The notes: generated by a model not told the origin, from the sequence alone. A DNA stretch of 17,566 nucleotides from Clostridia bacterium (GCA_017501345.1 JAFVXC010000012.1:1-17566); one strand, 5' to 3'; shown: positions 1 through 6,313, counted from the first letter of the stretch. Translations and numbers: made by a program.

Positions 1-2
1 GG

Positions 3-122
3 ACTTCGGTCTCCGAGGGCTTCGTGTATTTTGCTTTAAGCGCTGAATATCTTTTTGAAGAGCGCTACGAAGGGAGCTTCTTTCAGAAAAGCGCTATCTT
101 CCTCTTTTTCAAAAGTTCTTGA
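3..122 (+). CDS. Possible C-terminal tail of an unidentified gene entering from the left
   Basis: The third forward frame is open from the window edge to a TGA at 120-122 (39 codons). The translated tail is rich in Phe, Glu and Ser, with FVYFALSAEYLFEERYEGSF in the middle. It matches no family I know. A terminator-like hairpin about 90 bases downstream would suit a gene end on this strand. It could equally be a chance open frame inside repetitive intergenic DNA, so confidence is low. Confidence 0.2.
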   Translation, partial: TSVSEGFVYFALSAEYLFEERYEGSFFQKSAIFLFFKSS

Positions 123-211
123 AACTCGAACGTTTTTGACGCAGTTTTCGAGTAAATTTTATATCGTTTTCGTGTCAAAACGACGAATTTCATTCGTCGA
201 GTTCTATTTCG

Positions 212-250
212 GGGGCTCGTCTCACCTTAGTGAGACAGCCCTGTTTTTGT
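212..250 (+). terminator. Rho-independent terminator-like hairpin
   Basis: GTCTCAC and GTGAGAC (219-236) form a stem around a CTTA loop, extended by GGGCT/AGCCC outside, and followed by TGTTTTTG. The same stem sequence recurs at 2696-2725, so this is a reused terminator cassette. Confidence 0.6.
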
Positions 251-258
251 ATAACGAA

Positions 259-281
259 AACCACCCGCTAAGCGGGTGGTT
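259..281. repeat. Perfect palindrome with 11-bp arms
   Basis: AACCACCCGCT and AGCGGGTGGTT flank a single A. It resembles the hairpin at 544-562 in design (ACCACC-type stem, A/T-rich tip). The two may be the subterminal hairpins of a decayed IS200/IS605-like unit, but no transposase is present, so this is inference only. Confidence 0.5.
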
Positions 282-321
282 CCATAGAGGCTTTTGCCGT
301 TGAGCAATCCCGCCGCAGCGG

Positions 322-440
322 TAGGCTCCCCTGTGTAAGGGGAGCTGTCAGCGAAGCTGACTGAGGGGTTGTTTGAGAGTGTTTTTACAATCCCTCCGTC
401 ACGGCAAGCCGTGCTACCTCCCTTTACACAAGGGAGGCTA
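322..440. mobile_element. Miniature inverted-repeat element (MITE-like), 119 bp
   Basis: The first 25 bases match the reverse complement of the last 25 at 21 positions; both ends read TAGSCTCCC-TGTGTAA-GGGAG. Complementarity continues inward (TGACTGAGGGGTTGT against TGACGGAGGGATTGT), so the whole unit folds into one long hairpin. It has no coding capacity. A related unit lies at 12388-12525. Similar sequences are, from general knowledge, dispersed in many Oscillospiraceae genomes. Confidence 0.75.
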
Positions 441-543
441 AGATGGTCGCCACATTTGTGGCAGTAGGGCAGGTTTGCATGTGTCGGACATTTCAGTGGG
501 CTTTCAGCCCCGCCAGTAACATGCCCTTATAGGGCTGAGCAAG

Positions 544-562
544 CCACCGGCTTAGCCGGTGG
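544..562. terminator. GC-rich hairpin just downstream of the 570-2570 gene
   Basis: CCACCGGC/GCCGGTGG with a TTA loop starts 8 bases past the stop codon of the minus-strand gene. It lacks a clear T-run in either direction, so it may act as a weak terminator, as mRNA 3'-end protection, or may simply be part of a repeat. Confidence 0.4.
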
Positions 563-569
563 TTATGAC

Positions 570-2570
570 TTATGAAAGCTCGACGAAGGTAACCTCGTCC
601 TTTTTGAGGGAGACCGCAACGCTCTTACCGGTTTCCTTGTTTGTATAAGCCACGACGCCGTCGTCTTTGCTCCAGTTCCATACCGCAACGCCAAGACTGC
701 CGTCCTTCGCAAGGTAACCCTTATAGAGGAAGCTTTCGGAAGAAGCCGCAATTCCGTCCGTGTCAACGAATTTTCCATCAAAGAAATACTTCGCATACTG
801 CTTTCTGAGCGCAATAACGCGGCTCATATATTCCGCATACTTCGGAACGTCGTGCAGATCTCCGCAGCAGCGGTAGATCGTCATATCGAATGCAACACCA
901 TATACAAAGGTACAGTTCACGTTGTCAAGATAGTTTGAATCATCCTGTCCCATCTCGCGGTTCGTCATCACGATCTCGGGGAAGGTGTAGCGCATAAACT
1001 CGTGCGCCTTGACGTTCTTTCTGATATTGCCAAAGCCGCTCGGCTGAACGATGTCCATACTTTGCGCGAAGATATCGATGCAGTGCTCCTGCAGAATGAT
1101 CCTCTCGTTGCCGTGCTTCTTGACGTTTTCGCGGAGCTCGGCAAAACGCTTTGCCTTCGATGCGTATGAGAAATTCGGCTTCTCGTGGTCGTGCCCCTCT
1201 GCAAAGCAGAAGAACGGAGCAAGCCCTCCAAGATCGTAAAGCACGCCGTCACAACCGAGGGAGAGGCAGTAATCTGCACTCTTCTTCATCTTCTCCTGCC
1301 AGGCATCCGAGCCGGGGCAGGCACCGAACATCGGCATCGGCTGATTCGGAAGCTTTCTGTACGTTCCCTCGCCACAGTAGGTCTCGCTGAAGGGATATTC
1401 GTATCCCCAGATATCCTTGATGAGACAGTCCTTGCCGTTCTCATTCTTGTAAAAATCGCTTTTTTTGTCCACAAGGAAGTAGCTGAGGAACATAATCAGC
1501 TTACCGCCTCTCGCATGGACGTAGTCGATCGCCTTCTTCAGCTCCTCTTCGCCGCCCTGATTCGGATCGGCAATATAATCGGGCCACATTCTTGCAAAGC
1601 CGCCCTTCGGCCATCCGAGCACGAACAACGTATTCAGTCCGACCTCCTGCACCTGATCAAAAAGTCTCGGAATATCCTTGTACGTCCAGTTGTATTCTCC
1701 GTGATGCGTTTTGAAAATACAACGGAGCCAGCCCTGGAACTCCTGCGCCCATTCGGGACGGATCGGAGCTCTCCAGCCGCATTCCTCCTCGATCCATTTC
1801 CGATAGATCTTCGAGCCAAGGTGCCAGTCACCGTTGAGCATTGCATACACGATCGGCTCGGAAACGTATTCCTCGCCCGGCTCGGTGAAGGGGTATTTGA
1901 TGATCCCAAGTCGCAGGGTGTTATTTTTGACCGTTCTTTCCACGTGAAGCCCTGTCGTCTGATGCGTCTTGTCGTGGCTTCCGACGTAGATGCCCTCGCT
2001 GTCATTGCAGAGAACGTAGAACTGCATAGTCGCGCGTCCGGGGTAGAGCTTGTCAAGATCGGTGTGCAGGAAATCGTGGCGCTCGTACTTTCGGAAGCCC
2101 GACATCGTCGAGAGATCGGTGAAAGCGGGATTTGCGATCTTTGCGCCCAGATTTACAGGCCACATCACGTAGTCCTCCTTAGGACTGCCGTTCAGCGACT
2201 GAATGCCCGATATGGGAGAGAACTGAAGCTCCGTAACAAGCACGTCGGATCTGTTTTTGATCGTGTAGCCCGTCGTCAGCATATCATCCGAAAGCTCATA
2301 ACGGATGATAAGCTCGATGTCAAGCGTTCGGTCGTCGCTTTTAAGTTTCTCGTACGTAACCGTCATCGCGTTTCCGTCTACGCGGATCATCGGCGTTTGA
2401 AGCGAGCCGAAAACAGGACGCTCCTCGCGGTCGCCCTCCTTGTAGATCAGCTTGAAGGTTTCACCCGGCGTTATGCAGTATTCGTGACCGTTGTAGCCGT
2501 TCACGATCGAGCTCACAAGGCCCTGCTCGTTCAGCGAGTAGGACATATGCGGTGCAGAAAGCGTATACAT
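570..2570 (-). CDS. Putative cytoplasmic glycoside hydrolase, DUF6259-like TIM barrel
   Basis: A 666-residue protein without signal peptide. Residues 1-250 look like a beta-rich domain of the kind preceding many glycosidase barrels, about 270-600 look like a TIM barrel, and the last 60 residues form a small beta domain. Candidate barrel-strand motifs are LNTLFVLGWPKGGF (312-325), GGKLIMFLSYF (355-365), CDGVLYDLGG (440-449, with D446 as a possible nucleophile) and RIILQEH (490-496, with E495 as a possible acid). Assignment to DUF6259 is from memory of the family; substrate unknown. The open frame extends upstream to 2708, but I chose the ATG at 2570 because GGAG sits 7 bases before it and an extended -10 promoter lies at 2620-2628, inside the longer frame. 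The upstream extension also runs into the preceding terminator. A neighbour of a GH20 gene, it may act on imported host-type glycans. Confidence 0.8.
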   Translation of the reverse strand: MYTLSAPHMSYSLNEQGLVSSIVNGYNGHEYCITPGETFKLIYKEGDREERPVFGSLQTPMIRVDGNAMTVTYEKLKSDDRTLDIELIIRYELSDDMLTTGYTIKNRSDVLVTELQFSPISGIQSLNGSPKEDYVMWPVNLGAKIANPAFTDLSTMSGFRKYERHDFLHTDLDKLYPGRATMQFYVLCNDSEGIYVGSHDKTHQTTGLHVERTVKNNTLRLGIIKYPFTEPGEEYVSEPIVYAMLNGDWHLGSKIYRKWIEEECGWRAPIRPEWAQEFQGWLRCIFKTHHGEYNWTYKDIPRLFDQVQEVGLNTLFVLGWPKGGFARMWPDYIADPNQGGEEELKKAIDYVHARGGKLIMFLSYFLVDKKSDFYKNENGKDCLIKDIWGYEYPFSETYCGEGTYRKLPNQPMPMFGACPGSDAWQEKMKKSADYCLSLGCDGVLYDLGGLAPFFCFAEGHDHEKPNFSYASKAKRFAELRENVKKHGNERIILQEHCIDIFAQSMDIVQPSGFGNIRKNVKAHEFMRYTFPEIVMTNREMGQDDSNYLDNVNCTFVYGVAFDMTIYRCCGDLHDVPKYAEYMSRVIALRKQYAKYFFDGKFVDTDGIAASSESFLYKGYLAKDGSLGVAVWNWSKDDGVVAYTNKETGKSVAVSLKKDEVTFVELS

Positions 2571-2619
2571 TGATGTGCTCCTTTCGGGTCTGTATTTTAA
2601 AAGATTCTGTCCGGATTTG

Positions 2620-2628
2620 ATTATATCA
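2620..2628 (-). promoter_or_regulatory. Extended -10 promoter of the 570-2570 gene
   Basis: On the minus strand TGATATAAT is an exact extended -10 (TGnTATAAT). No good -35 is visible 17 bases upstream, as expected for this class. It lies about 50 bases before the chosen start and after the terminator of the upstream gene. Confidence 0.65.
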
Positions 2629-2695
2629 CATATTTTTCTCGGAAGCCATAGCGGAATCGTGCTTTCTTTTGCATTTTTCGAAACTATCAGAAAAC

Positions 2696-2725
2696 GGGGC
2701 TGCCTCACTAAGGTGAGACAGCCCC
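2696..2725 (-). terminator. Terminator of the GH20 gene
   Basis: Read on the minus strand, GGGGCTG/CAGCCCC and CTCAC/GTGAG form a long stem around CTTA, followed by GTTTTC. It begins 16 bases after the GH20 stop, separating the two glycosidase genes into distinct transcription units. The stem duplicates that at 212-241. Confidence 0.8.
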
Positions 2726-2741
2726 TACTACTATAGAGTGA

Positions 2742-4640
2742 TTACATTAAACCGACGGTAGCCGTGCTCGTCCAGCTTTGATGATTCACATACTGACCGT
2801 CAGCACCGGTCTTGAGTGGCAGAGAGGGCTGTTCGAGCTCTTCAATACGGTCGATCTCACCGTTTACGTAAGAGAGGACGCGCAATCTGGTCGAGACGAG
2901 CCTCGCGCGGAGACCGCCGAGACGGATCTCCTGATTTCCGAAGCCGAAGGTTTTGTTTTCAAAGTACCACTGCTTGCGGAATTTTGTAATGAAGTCGTCA
3001 AGTCGGTCGATCATTGCCGAGATCTTATCTGCAAGAGCCGAAAGCGCCTCGACGTTCTTTTCGGCATACGCCTTGCGGAGAAGGACCGAAATATCGCATT
3101 TCAGTGCGAGCACGCGGCAGAGAGCCGCAAGCGTCTCGTACATATAGCCGAAGGTCTCGTGTCCCGTGTACTGCTCAAGTCGCTCTGCGGCAGCCTTGAA
3201 GCCCGCAGGAGCGGTTGCGGGATCGAAATGGCGGTCCATCAGTCCTTCGAGCGGATCGTTGTAAAGGAGATAGCGAGAGGGATTCAGCGGCTTGCCTGCC
3301 TCGATCGTGATGCCGGGAAGCTCATTCGGTGCGTCAAGCGTGAGGAGGGCCTCGAATCCAATGTCAAAGCATTCCTCGGCGCGCTTTTCGAGAAGCTCAT
3401 CGGTCGTCTCGACTGCGTATGCTCTTTCCGCAAAGTAGAGAAGGACGGGAAGGGGGGCAAACTGCGAGGCCTCGCCGCCGTTATCACCCCAAGCGGTAAC
3501 GATCACATCCTTCAGCGCCTTCTCTTCGCAAACGTCAAGCTGAAGCTTGCTCGACACGAGAGAGAAGCGGTTGTGCGGCGCGAAGCCCGACCACTTCCAG
3601 GCACCACCTGCAAAGGCGGTGGGATTGTCAAACTTCCGATGGCAGTCGACCATATGCTCGAAAATATCGCGGGAGAGCGAATAGTAATCCCAATAAATGA
3701 GCGTCAGTCCCTTCGGGACTCTTGCGACGACCTCCGGGGGGACCTCGCCTTCTTTGACACGGTAGGTACCATTGAACGCCATTCTGAAGAACATATCACT
3801 CCAGATCATCGGCGCTACGCCCTCTTCATTGCAGATCGCAACAACACGGTCGAGGTGCTCAAGCATAATTTCGTGCTGCGGACGGAGACCGTGCTTTGCA
3901 AGGTATGCCCCTCGTCCAAGTCCGTGCGCCTCGTCCATACCGAGGTTGATCTTACGCGAGCGGAAGCACTCCTTGCAGGTTTTTATGATCGTTTTGATGA
4001 AATCGTAGGTAGCCTCTTCTCCGACGAGGAGGATCGAGCCCGAATCCTTGATCTTGCTGAATGCACCCCAACGGAGAGCCTGCGCGAGATGTGCGAGTGC
4101 CTGAACGCAGGGAATGACCTCGATGCCGAACTGATATGCGTAGTCGTCGATCTCACGAAGCTCGTCCTTCGTGAAGCGGCCTCTCATATGACCGAAATAG
4201 GGGTATTCGGGCATCTCGTAGGTCTCCTCGGTGTAGAGCATCAGGGAATTATATCCCATCAAAGCGAGGTAGCGGATCATACGCTTGGCACTCGGGATAT
4301 TATAAACTGCGTTTCTCGACATATCCGCCATATAGCAAAGCATCGAGTCGTTCGGCTTTTGGGTGATCTCCTTTTCGTCGCTGTCGATGAACGCCTTGAG
4401 CATCGAGCAGGCGCGGAAGAATTCGACGTCCTTCGTGTAAACGATCTTGACGCTTGCGTCACATTCGGGACAGGAAACGCGACTTAGGGAGAAGCTGTCG
4501 CCCTTGACTGCGGCAACGACGACGGCGTCGCTCTCCTCCGAAAGCAGAAGACCTGCATCCGCAGCGATCTCACAAAAGGCGGGGAGAAGCTTTTCGTCGA
4601 AGGAGGAGGTAAAGCGAATCTTTTTTGTACAGTTAGCCAT
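2742..4640 (-). CDS. gcnA: GH20 exo-beta-N-acetylglucosaminidase, GcnA-like
   Basis: A 632-residue protein, close to streptococcal GcnA in length, with no signal peptide, so cytoplasmic. It should release terminal beta-linked GlcNAc (possibly GalNAc) from imported oligosaccharides. Seen: the GH20 barrel from about residue 100 (CYMADMSRNAVYNIPSAKRM), the substrate-assisted catalytic pair in GMDEAH (D236-E237), MIWSDMFF (278-285), LIYWDYY (314-320) and AFAGGAWKW (342-350). All of these match GcnA as I remember it, as does the alpha-helical C-terminal region ending in a short Trp-containing tail. A longer frame starts at 4658, but AAAGGAG sits within those extra codons, 8 bases before the ATG at 4640, so that ATG is the start. 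A good sigma-A promoter lies at 4731-4759. Confidence 0.92.
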   Translation of the reverse strand: MANCTKKIRFTSSFDEKLLPAFCEIAADAGLLLSEESDAVVVAAVKGDSFSLSRVSCPECDASVKIVYTKDVEFFRACSMLKAFIDSDEKEITQKPNDSMLCYMADMSRNAVYNIPSAKRMIRYLALMGYNSLMLYTEETYEMPEYPYFGHMRGRFTKDELREIDDYAYQFGIEVIPCVQALAHLAQALRWGAFSKIKDSGSILLVGEEATYDFIKTIIKTCKECFRSRKINLGMDEAHGLGRGAYLAKHGLRPQHEIMLEHLDRVVAICNEEGVAPMIWSDMFFRMAFNGTYRVKEGEVPPEVVARVPKGLTLIYWDYYSLSRDIFEHMVDCHRKFDNPTAFAGGAWKWSGFAPHNRFSLVSSKLQLDVCEEKALKDVIVTAWGDNGGEASQFAPLPVLLYFAERAYAVETTDELLEKRAEECFDIGFEALLTLDAPNELPGITIEAGKPLNPSRYLLYNDPLEGLMDRHFDPATAPAGFKAAAERLEQYTGHETFGYMYETLAALCRVLALKCDISVLLRKAYAEKNVEALSALADKISAMIDRLDDFITKFRKQWYFENKTFGFGNQEIRLGGLRARLVSTRLRVLSYVNGEIDRIEELEQPSLPLKTGADGQYVNHQSWTSTATVGLM

Positions 4641-4730
4641 AGCTATGACTCCTTTCAAGGCATCGAGCTGAAATCGATGATATTTTCCGCCGTATCGATC
4701 TTGTCGGTACGGGCGTTTTTCCTTACTACC

Positions 4731-4759
4731 ATTGTATAACAGGAATTATTGAAAGTCAA
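4731..4759 (-). promoter_or_regulatory. Sigma-A promoter of the GH20 gene
   Basis: On the minus strand TTGACT, 17 bases, TACAAT. The start site would fall near 4724, leaving a leader of roughly 80 bases before the GH20 start. Confidence 0.75.
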
Positions 4760-4851
4760 TCCAAAATTTTTGCAGAAAATTAGCACGATATTGCTGTTTT
4801 GAGGGAAGAAAACAATTTTGTTTTATTGATGCTTCGAGGATTTTTCATTTT

Positions 4852-4878
4852 TTGAATTTCATTTTTTGAAATTATAAT
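4852..4878 (+). promoter_or_regulatory. Candidate promoter of the recombinase gene
   Basis: A perfect TATAAT at 4873-4878 with TTGAAT 15 bases upstream (or TTTGAA with 16). The -35 lies across the junction of the two 14-bp tandem repeats. The spacing is short, so the call rests mainly on the -10. Confidence 0.45.
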
Positions 4879-4962
4879 GATTGCACCGCTTTCCTTCGTT
4901 TACAATGAATGATGGTGCAAGGAAAAAGAAAATAATAATATCAAAACGAACGGAGGGATACA

Positions 4963-5802
4963 ATGGAAGAAAAAATTACGGAAAAGGGCTTGCAGGCATT
5001 CGGCGAGCGTTTATGCGAGGAGGAAAAAAGCCGTCTCACGGTAGAAAAGTATCTGCGGGATATCCGTGCATTTTTTGCCTTTCTCGGTGGGCGGGAGGTC
5101 GATCGCTCGGCAGTGCTCGCATACAAGGACAGGATCGGACGCGAATACGCTGTTGCGAGCGCGAATTCGATGCTTGCCGCGCTGAATGCGTTTTTCAGAT
5201 TTTCGGGGCGGCTCGATCTGTGCGTGAAGCAATTCAAGGTACAGAGAAAGACCTTCCTCTCTGCCGAGCGCGAGCTTTCAAGGGAGGAATATCTGCGACT
5301 TGTCCGAACGGCGGAGAAAAGGAAAAACGAGCGGCTTTCTCTCGTGATCCAAACGATCTGCGGGACGGGCATCCGTGTCAGCGAGCTTTCGTATATCACC
5401 GTGGAGGCGGTGCGGCGCGGGGAGGTGACCGTATCGTGCAAGGGGAAGGTGCGAACCGTGTTCATCGTTTCCACCCTGCGACGGAAGCTGCTCGAGTACG
5501 CGCGGACGTGTGGGATCTTGTCGGGGGTGCTGTTCAGGACAAATCGCGGACAGCCGCTGAACCGCACGAACGTGTGGCGGGAGATGAAGGCGCTCTGCGC
5601 AGAGGCGGGGGTCTCACAAAGCAAGGTCTTTCCGCACAACCTGAGACACCTGTTCGCAAGGACATTTTACAAAATCGAGAAGGACATCGCAAAGCTTGCG
5701 GACATCCTCGGTCACAGCAGCATCAACACCACGCGCATTTATATCATTGAGACGGGCGTGGAGCATAGACGCAGAATGGAAAATATGCGGCTGATTATCT
5801 GA
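4963..5802 (+). CDS. Tyrosine recombinase, likely invertase of the adjacent promoter switch
   Basis: A 279-residue integrase-family enzyme with the compact architecture of XerC/D-type DNA invertases: an N-terminal SAM-like core-binding domain (about 1-95) and a catalytic domain (about 100-279). Visible active-site residues are R138 in GTGIRVSE, K160 or K162 in the beta-hairpin, H225 and R228 in HNLRH, H251 in LGHSS and the nucleophile Y260 in TRIYI, so the set is complete. GGAGG lies 7 bases before the ATG. About 240 bases downstream starts a segment bounded by perfect inverted repeats carrying an outward promoter, the classic arrangement for a dedicated recombinase with its own target, as for invertible elements in other gut Firmicutes. 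That this enzyme acts on those sites is inference from adjacency. It could also serve distant sites, or be an unrelated single-gene recombinase. Confidence 0.93.
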   Translation: MEEKITEKGLQAFGERLCEEEKSRLTVEKYLRDIRAFFAFLGGREVDRSAVLAYKDRIGREYAVASANSMLAALNAFFRFSGRLDLCVKQFKVQRKTFLSAERELSREEYLRLVRTAEKRKNERLSLVIQTICGTGIRVSELSYITVEAVRRGEVTVSCKGKVRTVFIVSTLRRKLLEYARTCGILSGVLFRTNRGQPLNRTNVWREMKALCAEAGVSQSKVFPHNLRHLFARTFYKIEKDIAKLADILGHSSINTTRIYIIETGVEHRRRMENMRLII

Positions 5803-5946
5803 GGAGGGTATCCTTTCACCCGCTTCGCACGAGCTCTCCCAAAGGGCGAGCCGCGGAATATGAGAAGCCGAAAAAAGCCTCGCTCCCTCGGGAGAGATGG
5901 ATCGACGAAGTCAAGACGGAGCGGGGAAGGGCGATCTCCTATAAAC

Positions 5947-5969
5947 AAAAAAACGTCGCCGAAGCGACG
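5947..5969 (-). terminator. Minus-strand terminator outside the switch
   Basis: On the minus strand CGTCGC, TTCG-type loop, GCGACG, then seven T. It points left, just beyond the core copy at 5978. In the present orientation it would stop transcripts from the outward promoter at 6094-6122 before they run antisense into the recombinase. On the plus strand it has no T-run, so it is not the recombinase's own terminator. Confidence 0.85.
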
Positions 5970-5977
5970 CCGATGAC

Positions 5978-5995
5978 ACATAATATGTATTATGT
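5978..5995 (+). repeat. Recombination core copy 1 (unpaired third copy)
   Basis: ACATAATATGTATTATGT: two 8-bp inverted half-sites (ACATAATA/TATTATGT) around an asymmetric TG. It has the same orientation as copy 2 and is inverted relative to copy 3. On its right a further half-site follows, making TATTATG-TTT-CATAATA (5988-6004). Its right flank (TTTCATA) is shared with the outer flank of copy 3. Confidence 0.8.
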
Positions 5996-6039
5996 TTCAT
6001 AATAAAGAAAAAAAGATGTCAGTTATAACACCGTAAAGC

Positions 6040-6064
6040 ACATAATATGTATTATGTTGTAGTC
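6040..6064 (+). repeat. Left inverted repeat (IRL) of the invertible segment
   Basis: 25 bases: the 18-bp core ACATAATATGTATTATGT followed by TGTAGTC. It is the exact reverse complement of 6283-6307. The central TG of the core gives it a direction, opposite to that of the right repeat. Confidence 0.9.
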
Positions 6065-6093
6065 CACGGAGCAATACCGTATATACATAAGGT

Positions 6094-6122
6094 ATTATAG
6101 CACAGATAAAATCGAAATGCAA
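6094..6122 (-). promoter_or_regulatory. Sigma-A promoter inside the invertible segment
   Basis: On the minus strand TTGCAT (6117-6122), 17 bases, TATAAT (6094-6099), with TGC directly before the -10 (extended -10). It is among the best promoters in the window, yet no gene is positioned to use it in this orientation. Confidence 0.85.
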
Positions 6123-6174
6123 TAGCTTTTGCAAAAAAACAGAAATTTTTTAGTCGTTATGATATGACAATAAG

Positions 6175-6218
6175 AGCCTTTTTCGTGCTTTTTTTGAAAA
6201 AGTAAAAAAAGGCTTTTT
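6175..6218 (+). terminator. Terminator 1 inside the segment, facing the surface-protein gene
   Basis: AGCCTTTTT (6175-6183) pairs with AAAAAGGCT (6206-6214), with a nested CTTTTT/AAAAAG stem inside, and is followed by TTTTTC. Confidence 0.7.
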
Positions 6219-6234
6219 CGGCGTGTGATTTTCG

Positions 6235-6282
6235 GGGATTCTTTCAGACCTTGTGGTCTTGAAGAAGCCCTTTTCTTTTTTT
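6235..6282 (+). terminator. Terminator 2 inside the segment, facing the surface-protein gene
   Basis: A 16-position stem (6235-6250 with 6255-6270, two mismatches) around TTGT is followed by TTTTCTTTTTTT. A strong plus-strand terminator ending right at the right inverted repeat. Confidence 0.85.
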
Positions 6283-6307
6283 GACTACAACATAATACAT
6301 ATTATGT
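6283..6307 (-). repeat. Right inverted repeat (IRR) of the invertible segment
   Basis: GACTACA followed by ACATAATACATATTATGT, an exact reverse complement of 6040-6064. Its outer flank TTTCATA matches the right flank of core copy 1. Confidence 0.9.
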
Positions 6308-6313
6308 TTCATA

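Larger units (their letters stand above)
1..569. other. Gene-free repeat-rich stretch
   Basis: No convincing complete gene lies here. The stretch holds, in order, a possible open-frame tail, a perfect 8-bp hairpin (181-199, CGACGAAT/ATTCGTCG), a terminator-like hairpin (212-250), an 11-bp-arm palindrome (259-281), a miniature inverted-repeat element (322-440), a small hairpin (449-462, GCCACA/TGTGGC) and a closing hairpin (544-562). A plus-strand frame of 82 codons (55-303) runs through the terminator hairpin and the palindrome and has a composition unlike the real genes, so I do not call it. Confidence 0.6.
4641..4962. other. Divergent intergenic region between GH20 and recombinase
   Basis: This AT-rich stretch holds the GH20 promoter (minus strand) and a candidate promoter for the recombinase (plus strand). 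It also holds a tandem 14-bp direct repeat (4843-4856 and 4857-4870, TTTCATTTTTTGAA) directly before a TATAAT box, and a 7-bp inverted repeat TTGCACC (4881-4887)/GGTGCAA (4914-4920) between that box and the recombinase gene. No gene seen. Confidence 0.7.
6040..6307. promoter_or_regulatory. Invertible promoter segment (phase switch), shown OFF
   Basis: Perfect 25-bp inverted repeats enclose 218 bases that carry a sigma-A promoter on the minus strand and two terminators on the plus strand. In this orientation the promoter fires left, into the terminator at 5947-5969, and the downstream gene is shielded by terminators. Inverting the segment would place the promoter's -10 at about 6248-6253 facing right, roughly 145 bases before the ATG at 6404, with the terminators behind it. 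Inversion itself cannot be seen in one sequence; it is inferred from the repeats, the promoter layout and the adjacent tyrosine recombinase. Confidence 0.85.

Noticed and set aside
1185..2573. Long plus-strand open frame of 462 codons
   Set aside because: It lies wholly opposite the DUF6259-like gene, has no ribosome site or recognisable domain, and its Arg/Val/His-rich composition is the usual shadow of a coding strand.
2778..4487. Plus-strand open frame of 569 codons
   Set aside because: It is antisense to the well-recognised GH20 gene and has no family resemblance; a codon-bias shadow.
4881..5750. Plus-strand open frame of 289 codons
   Set aside because: It overlaps the recombinase in another frame; its Gly/Arg-rich low-complexity translation and lack of domains mark it as a shadow.
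5739..5981. Minus-strand frame of 80 codons
   Set aside because: It overlaps the 3' end of the recombinase gene and begins inside core copy 1 and across the terminator at 5947-5969; no ribosome site.
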